Virus record (IMG/VR): IMGVR_UViG_3300024062_000003
Coordinates: 1-33,658 of that record
Reading direction: 5' to 3' (one strand)
Source of the DNA: a virus
Length of the DNA: 33,658 nt
The notes under the pieces were generated by a model. It ran no database searches. It had not been told where the DNA came from and was given only the letters and a program-made list of their open reading frames with translations. Of this stretch, positions 1-8,800 are shown one piece after another (position 1 is the first letter of the stretch; each line of letters opens with the position of its first letter). Both the position numbers and the translations under genes were made by a program.

Positions 1-127
1 CCAAACGCATTGACGGCTACCGACATTGCTGTGATCGGGTCGATCATTACCAAGGCACTCCAGCAGTAATCGCTGGTGCTTTGCTGTCTGCAATCTGTGC
101 TGCAATGCTTGCCTCTACAGCGTCAGC
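1..127. repeat. Contig-end direct repeat, left copy
   Basis: These 127 bases are identical to 33532-33658. On the minus strand they hold the end of the DUF7936-like gene (stop at 47-49) and the first 47 bases of the membrane protein gene annotated at 33093-33578. The two genes overlap as TAATG, so the repeat sits inside a continuous coupled cassette. A length of 127 equals a common maximum assembler k-mer, so I read this as overlap from a circular assembly graph and not as a biological terminal repeat. Confidence 0.95.
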
Positions 128-352
128 GTCAACGTCAGCCTTTACCCACTCGATAACCTGAGCCTCTGTGATGTCAGCGTAGGCTGTGTAGCCATCAGCA
201 GTGCTGTCAGGGGTAAAGCCGCAAGCGCCATAGCTGCTACCTGAGTGTTCTACTTCGCCTACTATTTCGCTATCGCTAGCTCGCCAGTGTGCTACTACAA
301 CACCATCATCAGTGTTGCGTTCTAGGGTTGAGATTGTCCAAATTACTGCCAT
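47..352 (-). CDS. Small conserved phage protein (DUF7936-like)
   Basis: A 101-aa protein beginning MAVIWTISTLERN and ending ITAGVPW. It contains a central HWRASDSE stretch and a TAYADITEAQVIEWV segment. I recognise this layout from a small family (DUF7936) that commonly sits beside tail fibre genes in phages from marine metagenomes. Its function is unknown. It has no signal peptide or membrane segment. Its ATG overlaps the stop of the upstream fibre gene by one base (TAATG), and its own stop overlaps the next ATG across the contig join, so it is translated as part of the fibre-to-lysis cassette. The family assignment rests on sequence memory, not on a search. Confidence 0.85.
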   Translation of the reverse strand: MAVIWTISTLERNTDDGVVVAHWRASDSEIVGEVEHSGSSYGACGFTPDSTADGYTAYADITEAQVIEWVKADVDADAVEASIAAQIADSKAPAITAGVPW

Positions 353-1428
353 TAGTTATTCTCCAATTGCGTTATTCTTGCTTCAAGTTCTTGTATTGCT
401 TTGACAAGTACAGGCACTAATTCAGTGTACCTAACTGACATATACTCAGTGTCATCACCTGTTTTCTTTACTGGGTCAATAACTTCATCCAAAACACCAA
501 CTAAGTCTTGAGCCATTAAGCCTATCTTTTTCTTATCTTCAGTAGAGTCAACGTCTTTAAGTCTATACTTTACTGTCCTTAAATTGCTTAGACTTTCTAC
601 CGCATTCTCAACTGGCTCTACGTCATATTTAAGACGCTCATCAGAGAATGTACCCCAAGATGTTGCATTTGCATTTAGGTTTACGCCAGAACTTTCAGTA
701 CCAGAATAAATACGCACTCTTCTTGCTAACGAGTTTTGTCCCATATAGTAGGCAGTTGCGTCAAGCCAGTGGCTTGCGGTGTAGGTACTTGCCGCCCCGT
801 CAATCCTAAAGTGGGGGCTTGCTTCTGACCCGTCTGTAGCTCGACTAAGATGCAAGCGAGCTTGTGGCGCAGTAGTGCCTATGGCGACATTGCCAGAGCC
901 GTCTATGCGCATGCGTTCTGAGTTGTTAGTTGCAAACAGAGTTGGAGTGTTGTCGTAATTCCACATTGCTGTAGAGCTGCCTGTGTTCCAGAACCTCAAC
1001 CCATCAGTTGCCCCTGTCCCTGTAGTGGTTGATATTATTTGTATTGAGCTACTACTGCCACCTGAAACAGTTAGTTCGTGTCTAGGCGATGTAGTACCAA
1101 TACCCACATTGCCACCATTAGGTTGTACAAGTAGGTCATAAGTAGCTGTGTTTCCGTCAAATCTTTGTTGCTGTATATAGCCAGCACCAGAACCCAATGA
1201 ACCAATCATAGTTCCGTACTGGTCGTTTTTGCCCACAGCTAAGTGAGATGAATCAGCACCTGCGGCAGGAACACTAGCACTTGTGTCAGCCATTATTGAC
1301 AAAGGAGCACTAGGCGATGTAGTCCCTATGCCCACGTTCTCTGAAGAATCAATAGTAATTGCAGTGGCGTTGCCGTTGTCAACAATGCTTGTATTCAGCA
1401 ACTCTCTGCTTACTTTTGTTAAAGCCAT
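352..1428 (-). CDS. Tail fibre/spike with C-terminal S74 chaperone domain
   Basis: A 358-aa virion protein. The N-terminal two thirds carry beta-rich repeats with GNVGIGTTSP-type motifs (about residues 30-40, 105-115 and 180-190), typical of trimeric fibre shafts. From residue 262 begins an intramolecular chaperone (peptidase S74) domain: SDERLK with the expected Ser262 and Lys267 dyad, then IGLMAQDL and YTELVPVLVKAIQELEARI, the last forming a coiled coil. In this family the chaperone trimerises the fibre and then cleaves itself off before the serine. The gene lies between the 764-aa fibre and the DUF7936-like gene and shares sequence blocks with the larger fibre, so the two are probably paralogues. 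The target receptor cannot be read from sequence. Confidence 0.88.
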   Translation of the reverse strand: MALTKVSRELLNTSIVDNGNATAITIDSSENVGIGTTSPSAPLSIMADTSASVPAAGADSSHLAVGKNDQYGTMIGSLGSGAGYIQQQRFDGNTATYDLLVQPNGGNVGIGTTSPRHELTVSGGSSSSIQIISTTTGTGATDGLRFWNTGSSTAMWNYDNTPTLFATNNSERMRIDGSGNVAIGTTAPQARLHLSRATDGSEASPHFRIDGAASTYTASHWLDATAYYMGQNSLARRVRIYSGTESSGVNLNANATSWGTFSDERLKYDVEPVENAVESLSNLRTVKYRLKDVDSTEDKKKIGLMAQDLVGVLDEVIDPVKKTGDDTEYMSVRYTELVPVLVKAIQELEARITQLENN

Positions 1429-2427
1429 TGTTTTATTCCTCTAATGCCGCTATGCGGGTTTCTAATGTTTCAATGCGGGTCTGTGCTTCCTGAAGTGCCT
1501 TGATAGCCATCCACATCATCTGCTGTTCTTTAACGCCTTTACGCTCAGTGTTCTCATCTTTCTGATAAGCATCTATTGCTTCGGGGTTGGTCTGCTCAAC
1601 ATCTTGTGCAATTACACCATAATTCTTTGTGCTTTCATCTGCTTGGTGGTTGTAATGGAATGTCTTTAAAGACCAAGACTTCACTGAATCCCATTTAGAT
1701 TCTAGTGGCTCAATGTTCTTCTTTTCACGCTCATCAGACAGATTTACATTATTGGCTTGGTAATTAATAACGCCACCAGTGTAGCCAACATAAAAGGTGT
1801 AGCCAGGGTTTGTTGTATTGTAAACATGGTAGGTGTTGCCAGCAGGGATGCTAGAGAAAGCACCACCATTAGGCCCCACTACAAACCCTCGTGTACTAGC
1901 AGAAGATGTAGTTTTTCCTACAATCAAAGCGCCAATGGAGTCTATGCGCATGCGTTCTGTGTTACTTGTCCAAAACGCCATTGGACTTGCTTCTCGATTT
2001 AACAGGTTTACTTGACGGCCAGCATTAGCCCCATTCATTATTATTTGGAAACCGTCAGCAGTAGTTGTGCCTGTGTCAGCGTTTGTTAAATGAATCCGAG
2101 CATCAGCGTTTGCTGTTGATTCATGCACTGATAACTCATAGTTAGGCGAACTAGTACCAATACCAACATTGCCACCTTGCGGATTTAGCAATAAGTCATA
2201 AGTAGCAGTAGCTAGATTATCTACAAAACCTGCTTGTATGTACGACCTATAGGGAGAAGTAGCTTGTGTGCCAAATAGCATACCATTGCCGCCAAGTCCT
2301 TCAACATTTAGGTTGGCATTTGCTTGGTTGATTGTGTCATTAGAAGAACCAAGAATATGTGCCTTAGAAGCTGGCAAACTAGTACCTATGCCTACTTTGC
2401 CAGCGGGGTCTATGCGCATGCGTTCTG
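901..2427. repeat. Three exact 20-bp direct repeats in the two fibre genes
   Basis: The 20-base sequence GTCTATGCGCATGCGTTCTG occurs at 901-920, 1940-1959 and 2408-2427. On the coding strand it encodes the recurrent ERMRID motif just before GIGT-type repeats. The first copy is in the 358-aa fibre gene and the other two are in the 764-aa fibre gene. Longer diverged similarity also surrounds about 1090-1145 and 2150-2210, where both proteins read TYDLL, then PxGGNVGIGT. The identity at DNA level suggests recent duplication or ongoing recombination between the fibre genes. Confidence 0.85.
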
Positions 2428-3727
2428 TGCCAGCCGCATTGACCCAAGCAAACTCTGCTACGCTTGCTCCAGTTGTTGATTTGAAGAACATTCCCCAGTT
2501 TGCGTCAGCAGAAATAGTACCAGCACCAAAAGCTGAAGTAGAGCCATCAACACCCGCATAACTTAAAGAGTAAGCACTACTTGCCCTTACAATTCCGTTT
2601 GTATCTAAAGCCGTAGCTGGACTACCAGTCCCTATACCCACGCGATTGTTTGTTGAGTCAACGTAGAGGGTGTTGGTGTCAAAGTAGAAATCACCACTCG
2701 CAATCTTGGCAGGTGTAACTGAGCCATCTGCGGGTACAAGTAAAGCTGTGGGCGTTATAGTCATAACCTCTACAGCACTACCAGTTGGAGGAGCAGTGGA
2801 GAATGTTAAGGTTGTCCCACTGACGCTGTAAGTATCTTTGTTCTGGTAGACACCATCTATATAGACCTGAGTGTTATTCTCTACTGTAGGGTTTATAGAT
2901 AAAGTAAGAGTGGTGTCGCTACCGTCACCTGTCATAGTGTCTATGTTTAGATTAGAACCGCCACCGCCACCGCCACCAATAGAACCCCATTCGCCATCGC
3001 TGTAGCCTTCAAACTCCTCAGTAGTAGAGTTGTAACGGAACATACCATTAGCAGGGCTACCGTCACGTTGGGCTGTAGTGCCGCTAGGGACTTTTACAGA
3101 GCCTGTGCCGCTTAGTGTTAGGTTGACAAATGCAGGGCTGTCAGTAGTGGCTACGCCTTGATCTAATGCTTTAACAGATGCTTCGCTAGTCAACTCGCTG
3201 TCCATCAGCGCACCAGCGGCTGTGACGTTAGCTGTGTCTGTAACGTCTGCACTGGCCTCTATGCCATCTAGCTTAGTGTTATCAGCAGAAGTAAAGTTTA
3301 TTTCAGTTAGCCCACCATCCCCAACACTGTATGTTGTGTTAGTGCTAGTAATTGTAAAGTTCGGATAAGTTCCTGAGATGCTGGTAGCGCCAGCGCCAGT
3401 CAACACAACCGTCTGATCCGGTGCCGTGTTGGCAAACTCTGTGCCTGTCAGGCTGAGCCCAGATCCAGCAGTGTAAGTCGTATTAGAATCATCGGTCCAG
3501 ATAGCGTTAGCGCCTGCACCCTGAGACTTTAAAACCTGCCCTGCTGTACCAGTAGACCCGCCAAAACTAGCAGTCCCGGTAAAGGAGGCATTCTGGAGGT
3601 TCGCAGAGCCGCTTAAAAGCCCATCTAAGGCAGTTAAGTTAGAATTGAGCTTGGTACCCCACGTTCCGTCAGAACCGTCTATTTCGGGCAATACAAAGCT
3701 ATATACGGGGGTAGTAGTGTCGGCCAT
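1433..3727 (-). CDS. Large tail fibre with N-terminal anchor and S74 domain
   Basis: A 764-aa protein. Residues 8-40 (VYSFVLPE, then TWGTKLNSNL and LDGLL) match the N-terminus of the neighbouring 263-aa fibre, and probably form the virion attachment end. The middle is a long beta-rich shaft with a poly-Gly stretch (eight Gly near residue 255) and GIGT/ERMRID repeats. The S74 intramolecular chaperone starts at Ser664 (SDEREK, Lys669), continues with GVIAQDVEQ and ends in a coiled coil. It is likely the main receptor-binding or adhesin fibre, self-cleaved after trimer folding. Its ATG overlaps the stop of the upstream 263-aa gene (TAATG at 3727), so the two are coupled. No enzymatic depolymerase motif is evident. 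Confidence 0.9.
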   Translation of the reverse strand: MADTTTPVYSFVLPEIDGSDGTWGTKLNSNLTALDGLLSGSANLQNASFTGTASFGGSTGTAGQVLKSQGAGANAIWTDDSNTTYTAGSGLSLTGTEFANTAPDQTVVLTGAGATSISGTYPNFTITSTNTTYSVGDGGLTEINFTSADNTKLDGIEASADVTDTANVTAAGALMDSELTSEASVKALDQGVATTDSPAFVNLTLSGTGSVKVPSGTTAQRDGSPANGMFRYNSTTEEFEGYSDGEWGSIGGGGGGGSNLNIDTMTGDGSDTTLTLSINPTVENNTQVYIDGVYQNKDTYSVSGTTLTFSTAPPTGSAVEVMTITPTALLVPADGSVTPAKIASGDFYFDTNTLYVDSTNNRVGIGTGSPATALDTNGIVRASSAYSLSYAGVDGSTSAFGAGTISADANWGMFFKSTTGASVAEFAWVNAAGTERMRIDPAGKVGIGTSLPASKAHILGSSNDTINQANANLNVEGLGGNGMLFGTQATSPYRSYIQAGFVDNLATATYDLLLNPQGGNVGIGTSSPNYELSVHESTANADARIHLTNADTGTTTADGFQIIMNGANAGRQVNLLNREASPMAFWTSNTERMRIDSIGALIVGKTTSSASTRGFVVGPNGGAFSSIPAGNTYHVYNTTNPGYTFYVGYTGGVINYQANNVNLSDEREKKNIEPLESKWDSVKSWSLKTFHYNHQADESTKNYGVIAQDVEQTNPEAIDAYQKDENTERKGVKEQQMMWMAIKALQEAQTRIETLETRIAALEE

Positions 3728-4518
3728 TACAGTGCAGTCCTTTTCCAGCGATAAACAACGACATATGGCTGTAGGTTGTTGTGAGCAGCGTCACTGCCTG
3801 CAGTAGAGGTTGTGATCGTTGATGAAACGGAAAGCTGGCCACCTCCCGTTCTGTTTACAGAGCTACTCGTTAGGGCCATAGCAGTAAGAGTGTGATTATG
3901 AGAGGGCATCTCGGCTTCTGTCAGCGTATGCGTTTTAGATCCGCCAGTTTCACCATTTCCGTTAAACTCAGACTGAGAGCTGTCTTGGCCAACCGTTACC
4001 CGCCCGTTGCCAAACCTTGCCCAAGTGCCGCGACTAAACGTGGTGCCCGGATTCTCCGAGCTTGTAGTTTCGTACAGGCAACCTACCGGATAAATGAGGT
4101 CTATAATTTGATTGTTGGTTATTCCACCTGATGTTGCAATCGAGACATTACCCGAGCCATCAATGCTAGTGCTGCCGGTAATAGTCCCTGTCAGAGAGAT
4201 AGTGCGAGCAGTAGCCCATTTTGTTGCGGTGTCTGCGTTGCCAGTTACGTTACCAGCTACATTACCTGTCACATTGCCCGTGAGAGCTCCTGTAACGCCA
4301 CCAGAGGCCGATACGGTAGTAAAGGCACCCGTTGATGCAGCATTAGCGCCAATCGCTGTACCGTCAATTGAGCCGCTGTTTATATCAATGCCAGTAACCG
4401 GCTGATCGCCACCTAAAAGGTCATCCAGCTTTTCTGTGTTGGCGTTTAGATCTCCGCCCCAAGTATTGAGGTTTGCCCCAACCGTTGGTACTGCAAAAGA
4501 GTAGTTTGTTGTAGCCAT
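3727..4518 (-). CDS. Tail fibre with collar-like C-terminal domain
   Basis: A 263-aa protein. The N-terminus (NYSFAVPTVGANLNTWGGDLNANTE) is the same anchor seen in the 764-aa fibre. The middle has short GNVTGNVAGN repeats, consistent with a beta-helical shaft. The C-terminal part, from IYPVGCLYETTSSENPGTTF, resembles the phage tail-collar/short-fibre tip: FGNGRVTVGQD, an HTLTEAEMPSHNH histidine motif (metal binding in this family) and NNLQPYVVVYRWKR at the end. The HNH triplet and LQPY end are the main diagnostic features. It is encoded directly upstream of the larger fibre with a one-base overlap, so a heteromeric or alternative fibre arrangement is plausible. Confidence 0.85.
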   Translation of the reverse strand: MATTNYSFAVPTVGANLNTWGGDLNANTEKLDDLLGGDQPVTGIDINSGSIDGTAIGANAASTGAFTTVSASGGVTGALTGNVTGNVAGNVTGNADTATKWATARTISLTGTITGSTSIDGSGNVSIATSGGITNNQIIDLIYPVGCLYETTSSENPGTTFSRGTWARFGNGRVTVGQDSSQSEFNGNGETGGSKTHTLTEAEMPSHNHTLTAMALTSSSVNRTGGGQLSVSSTITTSTAGSDAAHNNLQPYVVVYRWKRTAL

Positions 4519-4529
4519 TTAATTTGTCC

Positions 4530-4814
4530 TCAAGTCCTAGTATCTTGCCAGTCTGCATCTGACGCTGTTTGATCTGTCCACACTGCCGGGTTAAGTGATG
4601 CATCTTGCCACGTTGCCGGGTTCAATGGTGTTGTATCCCAGATGTTGATTAGGTTAGCCGTCATCAGCGACTGTGTAACCGAGTCAGCAAATATTCTTAC
4701 AAGCTTGCGCAAAAACATTGTTGTGGCGCTAGAGCTGCTAGAGGCCAAGTACATATTGGGCGAGCCCTCAGTGCCATATACCCCGTAGCTGTAATAAAAC
4801 TGCCCGTACTTCAT
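4530..4814 (-). CDS. Small virion-region protein, unknown
   Basis: A 94-aa protein beginning MKYGQFYYSYGVYG, with a serine-rich stretch near residues 25-31. Its C-terminus repeats a Trp-Asp motif three times (PATWQD, PAVWTD, ADWQD), which looks like a short repeated binding element. Its start overlaps the stop of the upstream 123-aa gene as ATGA, so it is coupled to that gene. Position between adaptor-type genes and fibre genes suggests a tail or neck accessory role, but no family is recognised. Confidence 0.75.
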   Translation of the reverse strand: MKYGQFYYSYGVYGTEGSPNMYLASSSSSATTMFLRKLVRIFADSVTQSLMTANLINIWDTTPLNPATWQDASLNPAVWTDQTASDADWQDTRT

Positions 4815-5182
4815 GTCAGAGTCACATCTATATCGCCTATCGAGAAGCGAATAATATCACCAGTGACAATATCTCTACTTGTTTGCAAGCCGGTTGAAAT
4901 CAACATATTTCCGCCACTTATAGCGTCATGGATCGCAGCATAGTTGACAATGCCCCAGTCTGAGCCAGCGCTGTATTCCACGTTATTTGTGTTAGTGCCT
5001 GCCGAGGCCGTCACAGAAAAAGACGCGGATTGGCGAGCATACCCGGTCCCGGTAGTTTCGGTCCCGCCATTTAGCGGATCTCCTGCATATAAAGCCACAT
5101 AGACCGTGGTAGGCGAGGCATATGCCGTATTGGTCAAAACATGGCCCAGCAGTTTATTCTCTAGATAGGGGGTGAAGCTCAT
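4811..5182 (-). CDS. Conserved virion-associated protein
   Basis: A 123-aa protein with the pattern LENKLLGHVLTNTAY, then SPTTVYVALYAGDP, GYARQSASF, WGIVNYAAIHDA, GGNMLISTGL and a final GDIDVTLT. This is a family I recognise from many tailed phages, annotated loosely as a tail fibre or head-associated protein, probably a beta-sandwich. No catalytic residues are apparent. It is coupled at both ends by ATGA overlaps, to the adaptor gene upstream and the 94-aa gene downstream. A structural role at the tail-fibre junction is inferred from this context. Confidence 0.85.
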   Translation of the reverse strand: MSFTPYLENKLLGHVLTNTAYASPTTVYVALYAGDPLNGGTETTGTGYARQSASFSVTASAGTNTNNVEYSAGSDWGIVNYAAIHDAISGGNMLISTGLQTSRDIVTGDIIRFSIGDIDVTLT

Positions 5183-5835
5183 TGCATTCTCCAGTAATTT
5201 GCAGACCTGCTTGTATCGAGGCCCTTAACGCGCATTCCTAGACCTGTGCCTGAGTATTTAGCGCTGTCTGACTCCTCATTCAGTCTCTTGACCGCTGCAC
5301 TGTACAATTGTGCCCATACAGCCACCCTAGCGTCTTCTGCAAGGTAAGGGGCCGAGTGGAGAAGGCTACCATATAGGTAAACGTCAGGTGCCGTAGACAT
5401 CAACCAGTTGGTTGTAGCGGTGTCTGACAGTGCGGGTATTTTCTGCAGGTAAACCAACTCTGTGCTGGCATTGCTATCAGGTGAGGGGAATACCTCAAAC
5501 TGGTCCTCAATGTGTCGATAGAACCGGGGCTCACCAGCAACATTGTCACTGCTGGCTCTGCGCTCATCCATTGCTGCTGTGCTTAGAAACTGCAGGGGTC
5601 TGGTGCCATTACCCAGTATGGTAAAGCGGATAGTCTCCACCCAATCGCTGGGACGGGTCAGGTACTGATCGTTCAGGGTAGCCGTTGCCCGGTTCTCCAT
5701 CTGCCAGTGACGCACATCACGGGCCATCTGAGCCTCTGCTAGACTGATAAATGTCGGTATTACTGCGGTCAGGTCTTGGCGGTTAAGAAAGTCCGCCATA
5801 CTGGCCTTCAGCTCTGTGTAATTTGTTAGTGCCAT
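5179..5835 (-). CDS. Head-tail adaptor (SU10/gp4-like)
   Basis: A 218-aa protein beginning MALTNYTELKASMADFLNR, followed by a helical ISLAEAQMARDVRHWQME segment and the RPSDWVETIRFTI strand, then ARVAVWAQLYSAAVKRLNEES near the end. This is the pattern of podovirus adaptor or neck proteins that bind below the portal (SU10-adaptor type). The start at 5835 is supported by a GGAG ribosome site, and a promoter-like TGTTAAAATCGGCC lies 18 bases upstream. It sits far from the portal gene (23040-25139), which is unusual for an adaptor. The assignment is by motif memory and could be refined by structure prediction. Confidence 0.75.
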   Translation of the reverse strand: MALTNYTELKASMADFLNRQDLTAVIPTFISLAEAQMARDVRHWQMENRATATLNDQYLTRPSDWVETIRFTILGNGTRPLQFLSTAAMDERRASSDNVAGEPRFYRHIEDQFEVFPSPDSNASTELVYLQKIPALSDTATTNWLMSTAPDVYLYGSLLHSAPYLAEDARVAVWAQLYSAAVKRLNEESDSAKYSGTGLGMRVKGLDTSRSANYWRMQ

Positions 5836-5852
5836 TATCTACTCCGATTATT

Positions 5853-5866
5853 GGCCGATTTTAACA
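5853..5866 (-). promoter_or_regulatory. Late promoter-like motif
   Basis: Minus-strand TGTTAAAATCGGCC in the 35-base gap between the 1194-aa gene and the adaptor gene. The TAAAAT hexamer (5858-5863) would place a transcript start near 5851, giving a short leader with GGAG before the ATG at 5835. It belongs to the six-site motif family described in the findings. No good -35 hexamer is present. Confidence 0.5.
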
Positions 5867-5870
5867 TTTT

Positions 5871-8800
5871 TTACTGCAATAGTCCGATTGGTTTACTGTT
5901 AGGTAAGCCTTCAGGCATCACCAGCTCGCCCTCTAAAGGGTTTAGCCGCCCCAGTATGCCCGGTCCACCCGGCTCACCTACAATGCGCTTACCGCCCTGC
6001 AATGCAGCTTTACCAGCGCCCAAGCCATATGCGGAAAGCACCAATGTTGCAGCGTAGGGTAATCGTGGCGTGACAGAATCTTGAAAAGACTGAGGCGTGG
6101 CCGTATACGCAGCCACAACGTCCTGTACTGTCTTGTCAACTTTGTCGTTAATACTGCGCCCGGAATCGCCCTTCCATGCAAATGCCTCTTTGAGCTCTGG
6201 TACTACATACTTCTCAAGGCCAGCAGCAATTGCACCTGTGACATCTTCATACGCCTCGGACGGCTTGCCAAACACAGAATCAGAGCCAGACACCTTCTCG
6301 TAAAATCCAGAGTCAGGAGAAAACAGGCTGCCAGTTGCGCCCACAATAACCTTGGCCAGATCTTCAGCGCCTCGCATAGCAAACTCAGTGCCAAGCTGTA
6401 AGGTGCCGGGACGATCAACGTCAAGCAGTTTGCGCGTAGTGTCTTTAAGCTTGATAGCTTCCCTGCGGCTCTTGAGCGCATCGCCATATTTTGCGAGCTG
6501 TTGTGATCTGGCATTCTGAGCCATCATTTGATTGATGATCCCACCATCTGCGGTTTGCTGCATTCTGGAAAAGTCATCATCAAGGCTGGAGGCGTCTGAC
6601 CGGAAGTTAGGAAGGTCTAAGAGCGCAAGCTCATTAGTCAGCTCATCGTCACTGCCAGCCCTAAAGATCTGCTGGCTTGTAGGCTCAAATGCATCCTCTG
6701 AGTAATACGGAGATGTATCCCGCAATCCCAAGTCTGCAAAAGTCTGATCCCTGTATTCAACATTTCTTGCCTCAACCTCGCCCATCAAACTTCGGTACAT
6801 TCCGTAGGGAGAGCGTGCTCCAGCCTCGCCTACTGTCTCAGCATTGAACCTGTCAGCAATTTGCTTTTCGACCTTTAGGCGCTCTAGCTCATTTAGCTCC
6901 TTGATCGACATAGAGCCCTGACCCACTTCGTTACTTTTTGCTTCAAGCTCTTGTAGTCTTTTGCTTCCAGCCGGAGTTAGTCCAACACCATCATAAAACG
7001 CATCCCTGATTCTTTCTTCTTTTTCAAAGCTGCGAGCAGAGCCCCCAGACGCAAAGCCTTCGCGGTCCTGTATGGCGTGCTGCAGCTCATGCAAGACGGT
7101 TGCTCTTTGCTCAGCCGGTGAGCTCTTGCCGCTGATAACAATCATTTCAGGTGACCACTCTTCATTAGAGTTAAAATGGCCCTCTTTGTGAAACCCTTGG
7201 TCTGCTGGCATATTTCTGTCAACAATAAACTCGATGTCACCTAAAGGCCCGTAAGTGCCCCTAGATCTATACTCTTCAATCTCACCATCCATATCCCTAA
7301 CGGTGGGTTTTCTGCCGCCTTTCTCATATTGAGACAGCAATTCTGGGTCATCAACAATGTCAGCAATAGTCCCAGTGTAATACTGCCTTCCCTCTTCAAT
7401 TTGAGGGATGTTAATTTTTGTCTTCGTGTTAGGCAGCTCTGTTTTCCACTGTCCGTCAGTCCCAAGCTCCCATCCGGTACGCTGCCAGATACGGGCACGA
7501 TCCATGCCCTCGTTTGACATCTTCTTGGCCATCCCCAGAAGGTCTTGCCGTCCAGCACCAAGTTTGGATAGAGACCCTACGATGCTCGCATCGCTCTCTT
7601 CACTAGCGCCTAGCAAACCTGTGCCTAGTGCAACAGATGTGCCACCGGCCAGCAGGTTGCGGCTAGATGGGTCTTTAACCTGTGCGCTAGGGGACCTGCT
7701 TAGCTTGACCACCTTAACTGCGCTGCCTGCTGAGATGTCTTTTGCTGGTACAATCTCTACACTAAACCCGTCACCCAGCACGCCCTGCACATACTCCTGC
7801 AGCTCAGGCCGAGTAAAGCCTTTTTGATATGATCCCCGGCTGGTTACGAATGCTCCACTCTCGTCTTGCGGTGTTGCTGTCTTAGATTTCTTGAGCTCGT
7901 TGACAGCGCTTGCTGATCTAGTCTGTATTACAGCCATGCCGCCATCTTGCAGTGCATCGCCAATGTTAAGCACAGCCATGTCTCGCGGCCTAAACACCTG
8001 CCCATCAATGACATCAGTAGGCGGGATGACGTTGAGCACGTTGGTGCTTACAATTTGACCATATGAGCCTCTAGGTATGTCTTGGCCAGAGGTATAGGTA
8101 GGGGTGAACCCCTCGCCAGCAAATGGCTCAAATGTCTCATCAAAGCCCATAGCCTTTGCATTAATGCCATGCCCTGCACCGTAATCTAATGACTTGCCGC
8201 TGGCTCCCTGATTCTTGAGATAGGCTGCGGCTGACTTGGCGGTGTTGACAGTGTTGGCTCGCTGCGTAGTCTTTGCGTCTGCTGCTACTACCTTTTTGGC
8301 AGTATCGACTACACCAGCCTCAACCTCTTGGCCGGAGTAACCCATGCCAACTGCACCAGCTAAAGCGCCTAACCCAACGGCAATGGGAGATCTAACCTTC
8401 TTACCCTTGGCGCCTTGCTCGTCCACCAAGTCTTGAGTGATTAGACCACCAAATATTCCGGTTTGCATGGCTCTACCGGGAGAGGTTCGGGTTGATAGAT
8501 AATCAATGCCGGGGGGCCCCTCCCTGAATGTGCCGTCCTTCTTCACAGCCCTTGCAAGCCTATTTGGGTTGAGATCCATGGCTGTCACATCAGTATCCAG
8601 CGTACCCAGATAGCTCCCTGCAATTGCATCAGGGTAGGTAGCGTTGCCTTGGCCAGATAGTATTCCGCCCTCTAAGTCCATAACCCCAACATTCTTAAAC
8701 CCGCCAACATTTGGCAGCAACTGAGTTTGATCTGACACCGCTAGTCTAGCTTGAGGCAGGGATATGCCCCCAAGATTCCTAAACTCCGTGTCCATCATGG

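Noticed and set aside
1-127. True terminal direct repeat as in T7-like phages
   Set aside because: 127 bases equals a standard assembler k-mer, the repeat lies within coupled genes, and the terminase is of headful type.
6081-6401. Plus-strand frames within the 1194-aa gene
   Set aside because: They lie wholly inside a clearly coding minus-strand gene with recognised motifs and lack ribosome sites.
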